DNA of 64,000 bases from Streptomyces sp. MJM8645 (GTDB taxonomy: Bacteria; Actinomycetota; Actinomycetes; Streptomycetales; Streptomycetaceae). The notes below the pieces were generated by a model. That model saw nothing but the letters and a program-made list of their open reading frames with translations, was not told the origin of the DNA and ran no database searches. Positions 62,858 through 64,000 of the stretch are shown piece after piece. The stretch covers positions 4,661,001-4,725,000 of the forward strand of contig NZ_LJJF01000001.1 in NCBI RefSeq assembly GCF_001625365.1, read 5' to 3'. The translations under genes were made by a program, and so were the position numbers. Every line of letters starts with the position of its first letter. Positions within the stretch are counted from its first letter, which is position 1.

Positions 62858-64000
62858 CTACCGCACCTCGATGAAGGTGTCGGCGCTGCGGTCCGGGCGT
62901 TCGCGCGGGGGTTCGGCGGGGCGGCCGACGGCGATGGCGCCCATCGGGTCCCAGCCGTCCGGGAGGTCGAGGGCCGCGCGGACGGTGTCGCGGCAGAACA
63001 TGGTGGACGACACCCAGGCGGAGCCGTAGCCCTCGCCGGTGAGGGCGACCAGGAGGTTCTGCACGGCGGCGCCGGCGGCGACGGTGAACATCTCCCGTTC
63101 GGCGGCGGCGCGCCGCTGGTCGGGGTAGTGGTGCGAGCCGTCCATGACGAGGCAGGGCACCACCAGGTAGGGCGCCTCGCGCAGGACGTCGCCGCGGGCG
63201 GTGCGGCGGGCGATCCGGGCGTCGTCCCAGCCGTCGAGTTCGCGCAGGTCGCGCTGCCAGGCGGCGAGCATCGCGTCGAGCAGCCGGGTGCGGGCCTGCG
63301 CCGTCTCCAGCAGGACGAACCGCCACGGCGTGGTGTGGTGCGGGGCGGGCGCGGTGACGGCGGCGGCGACGGCGCGGCGCACGGCGCCGGGGTCGACCGG
63401 GGTGTCGGTGAAGGAGCGGACGGTGCGCCGCAGGGTGACGGCCTGGCGCAGCGCCTCGGAGGTGCCGAGCCGGAACATGTCGTCGACGGCGGAGCGGACC
63501 AGCGGCCGGGTGCCGTCGCCGTCCTCGGCGGTGACGAGGTGGCCGAGCCCGCGGACGACGGCGACCGGCACGCCGCTGGTCTTGCCCTTCACCAGGTCGG
63601 CGGCGGCGGCGAGTTCGTCGGCGGTGGCGGTGACGGTGAGCGCCAGCTCGTTGCCGTGGCTGTCGGTGCGCCCGCGGTGGTCCTCCAGCACGGACAGCCC
63701 GGCGGCGCCGATGGCGACGTCGGTGAGCCCGGTGCGCCAGGGCCGGCCGAAGGTGTCGGTGACGACGACGGCGAGCCGGCGGCCGGTGAGCTGCTGGAGC
63801 CGCCCGCGCAGGGCGCGGGCGGAGGCGTCCGGGTCCTCGGGCAGCAGCAGGACGGTGCCGGGGGCGGTGTTGGAGGCGTCGACGCCGGCGGCGGCCATGA
63901 CGAAGCCGTTGCGGTTCTCGACGATCCGGGCGTGGCCGCGCCGGGCGACCACCCGGACGGTCTCGGCCTCGATCGCGGCCTCGCGGTCGGCGGCGTGCAG
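62858..64000 (-). CDS. fbiB: coenzyme F420 synthesis protein FbiB (F420 ligase plus nitroreductase), N-terminus beyond window
   Basis: Two-domain FbiB. About 380 C-terminal residues are visible. The CofE-like domain (IVENRNGFVMAAAGVDASN, VVVTDTFGRPWRTGLTDVAIG) adds glutamates to F420-0. The nitroreductase-fold domain (RRTVRSFTDTPVDPGAVRRA to the C-terminus) binds FMN and reduces dehydro-F420. The combination is specific to actinobacteria. The start lies right of 64000. Its final 46 bases are also present at 62193-62238 as repeat B'. Confidence 0.93.
   Translation of the reverse strand: MHAADREAAIEAETVRVVARRGHARIVENRNGFVMAAAGVDASNTAPGTVLLLPEDPDASARALRGRLQQLTGRRLAVVVTDTFGRPWRTGLTDVAIGAAGLSVLEDHRGRTDSHGNELALTVTATADELAAAADLVKGKTSGVPVAVVRGLGHLVTAEDGDGTRPLVRSAVDDMFRLGTSEALRQAVTLRRTVRSFTDTPVDPGAVRRAVAAAVTAPAPHHTTPWRFVLLETAQARTRLLDAMLAAWQRDLRELDGWDDARIARRTARGDVLREAPYLVVPCLVMDGSHHYPDQRRAAAEREMFTVAAGAAVQNLLVALTGEGYGSAWVSSTMFCRDTVRAALDLPDGWDPMGAIAVGRPAEPPRERPDRSADTFIEVR
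62861..62906. repeat. repeat B: 3' end of fbiB, original copy
   Basis: The intact fbiB end, 45 of 46 positions identical to repeat B' at 62193-62238. The homology begins directly after the stop codon of fbiB. Confidence 0.95.

Overview
The window is chromosomal DNA of a high-GC actinomycete, almost certainly a member of the Streptomycetaceae (Streptomyces or Kitasatospora). This rests on the very high GC content with C or G in most third codon positions, the frequent GTG starts and the gene content: an actinobacterial acyl-CoA carboxylase with an epsilon subunit and an MmpB-like micropeptide, FbiB of coenzyme F420 synthesis, a DUF397 protein, three LytR-CpsA-Psr (LCP) proteins, and many genes with no Shine-Dalgarno sequence but a -10-like hexamer 6-8 nt before the start codon. 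No rRNA, tRNA, CRISPR array, prophage or insertion sequence was seen.

Region 1 (1-9 kb) is lipid-precursor and second-messenger housekeeping. A leftward run, pccB-accE-mmpB-maf-accA, encodes an acyl-CoA carboxylase. Its biotin ligase birA is divergent and is followed by a class III adenylate cyclase and a GAF-GGDEF protein, so genes for cAMP and c-di-GMP signalling are adjacent. At 9-12 kb a TetR regulator and a macrolide-type glycosyltransferase are divergent over two near-identical palindromes, followed by fdhD.

Region 2 (12-22 kb) is a nearly complete histidine utilisation locus: hutH, an RpiR-type regulator, hutU, an M20 amidohydrolase, hutF and hutI, with a few unrelated small genes. 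From memory, these genes lie in two distant places in S. coelicolor, so this may be a rearranged or ancestral arrangement. After a strong terminator comes a small decayed patch (orphan DUF397 gene and a truncated phosphotransferase-like gene).

Region 3 (22-40 kb) is housekeeping: an S9 peptidase and a POT peptide transporter, a two-component system with a CRP-like palindrome upstream, GtrA, purKE, a dipeptidase, a CoA-binding protein, UDP-glucose dehydrogenase, an acyl-CoA dehydrogenase that shares an upstream motif with pccB, small transferases, a secreted tripeptidyl aminopeptidase, MarR and MerR regulators and a eukaryote-type cyclophilin.

Region 4 (40-43 kb) is the most intriguing part. 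A stand-alone methyltransferase resembling those of graspetide clusters sits 12 nt behind a 50-residue Gly/Asp-rich peptide gene with a strong ribosome binding site. Both are divergent from a translationally coupled XRE-DUF5919 regulator and NUDIX hydrolase. I propose it as a candidate aspartimide-RiPP (imiditide-like) cassette.

Region 5 (43-61 kb) is rich in cell-envelope genes: three LCP ligases, a MacB-like ABC exporter, a GT2 glycosyltransferase, a hexapeptide acetyltransferase and a peptidoglycan amidase. It also holds an ssuE-type FMN reductase preceded by a 26-residue cysteine-containing leader peptide, and an AlkA-like glycosylase. Region 6 (61-64 kb) carries two different toxin-antitoxin pairs between alkA and fbiB. 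Each is framed by copies of the 3' ends of those two genes, a visible tandem-duplication scar.

Two patterns run through the whole window: candidate leaderless starts at more than a dozen genes, and short tandem duplications that overlap or directly follow the stop codons of about nine genes.
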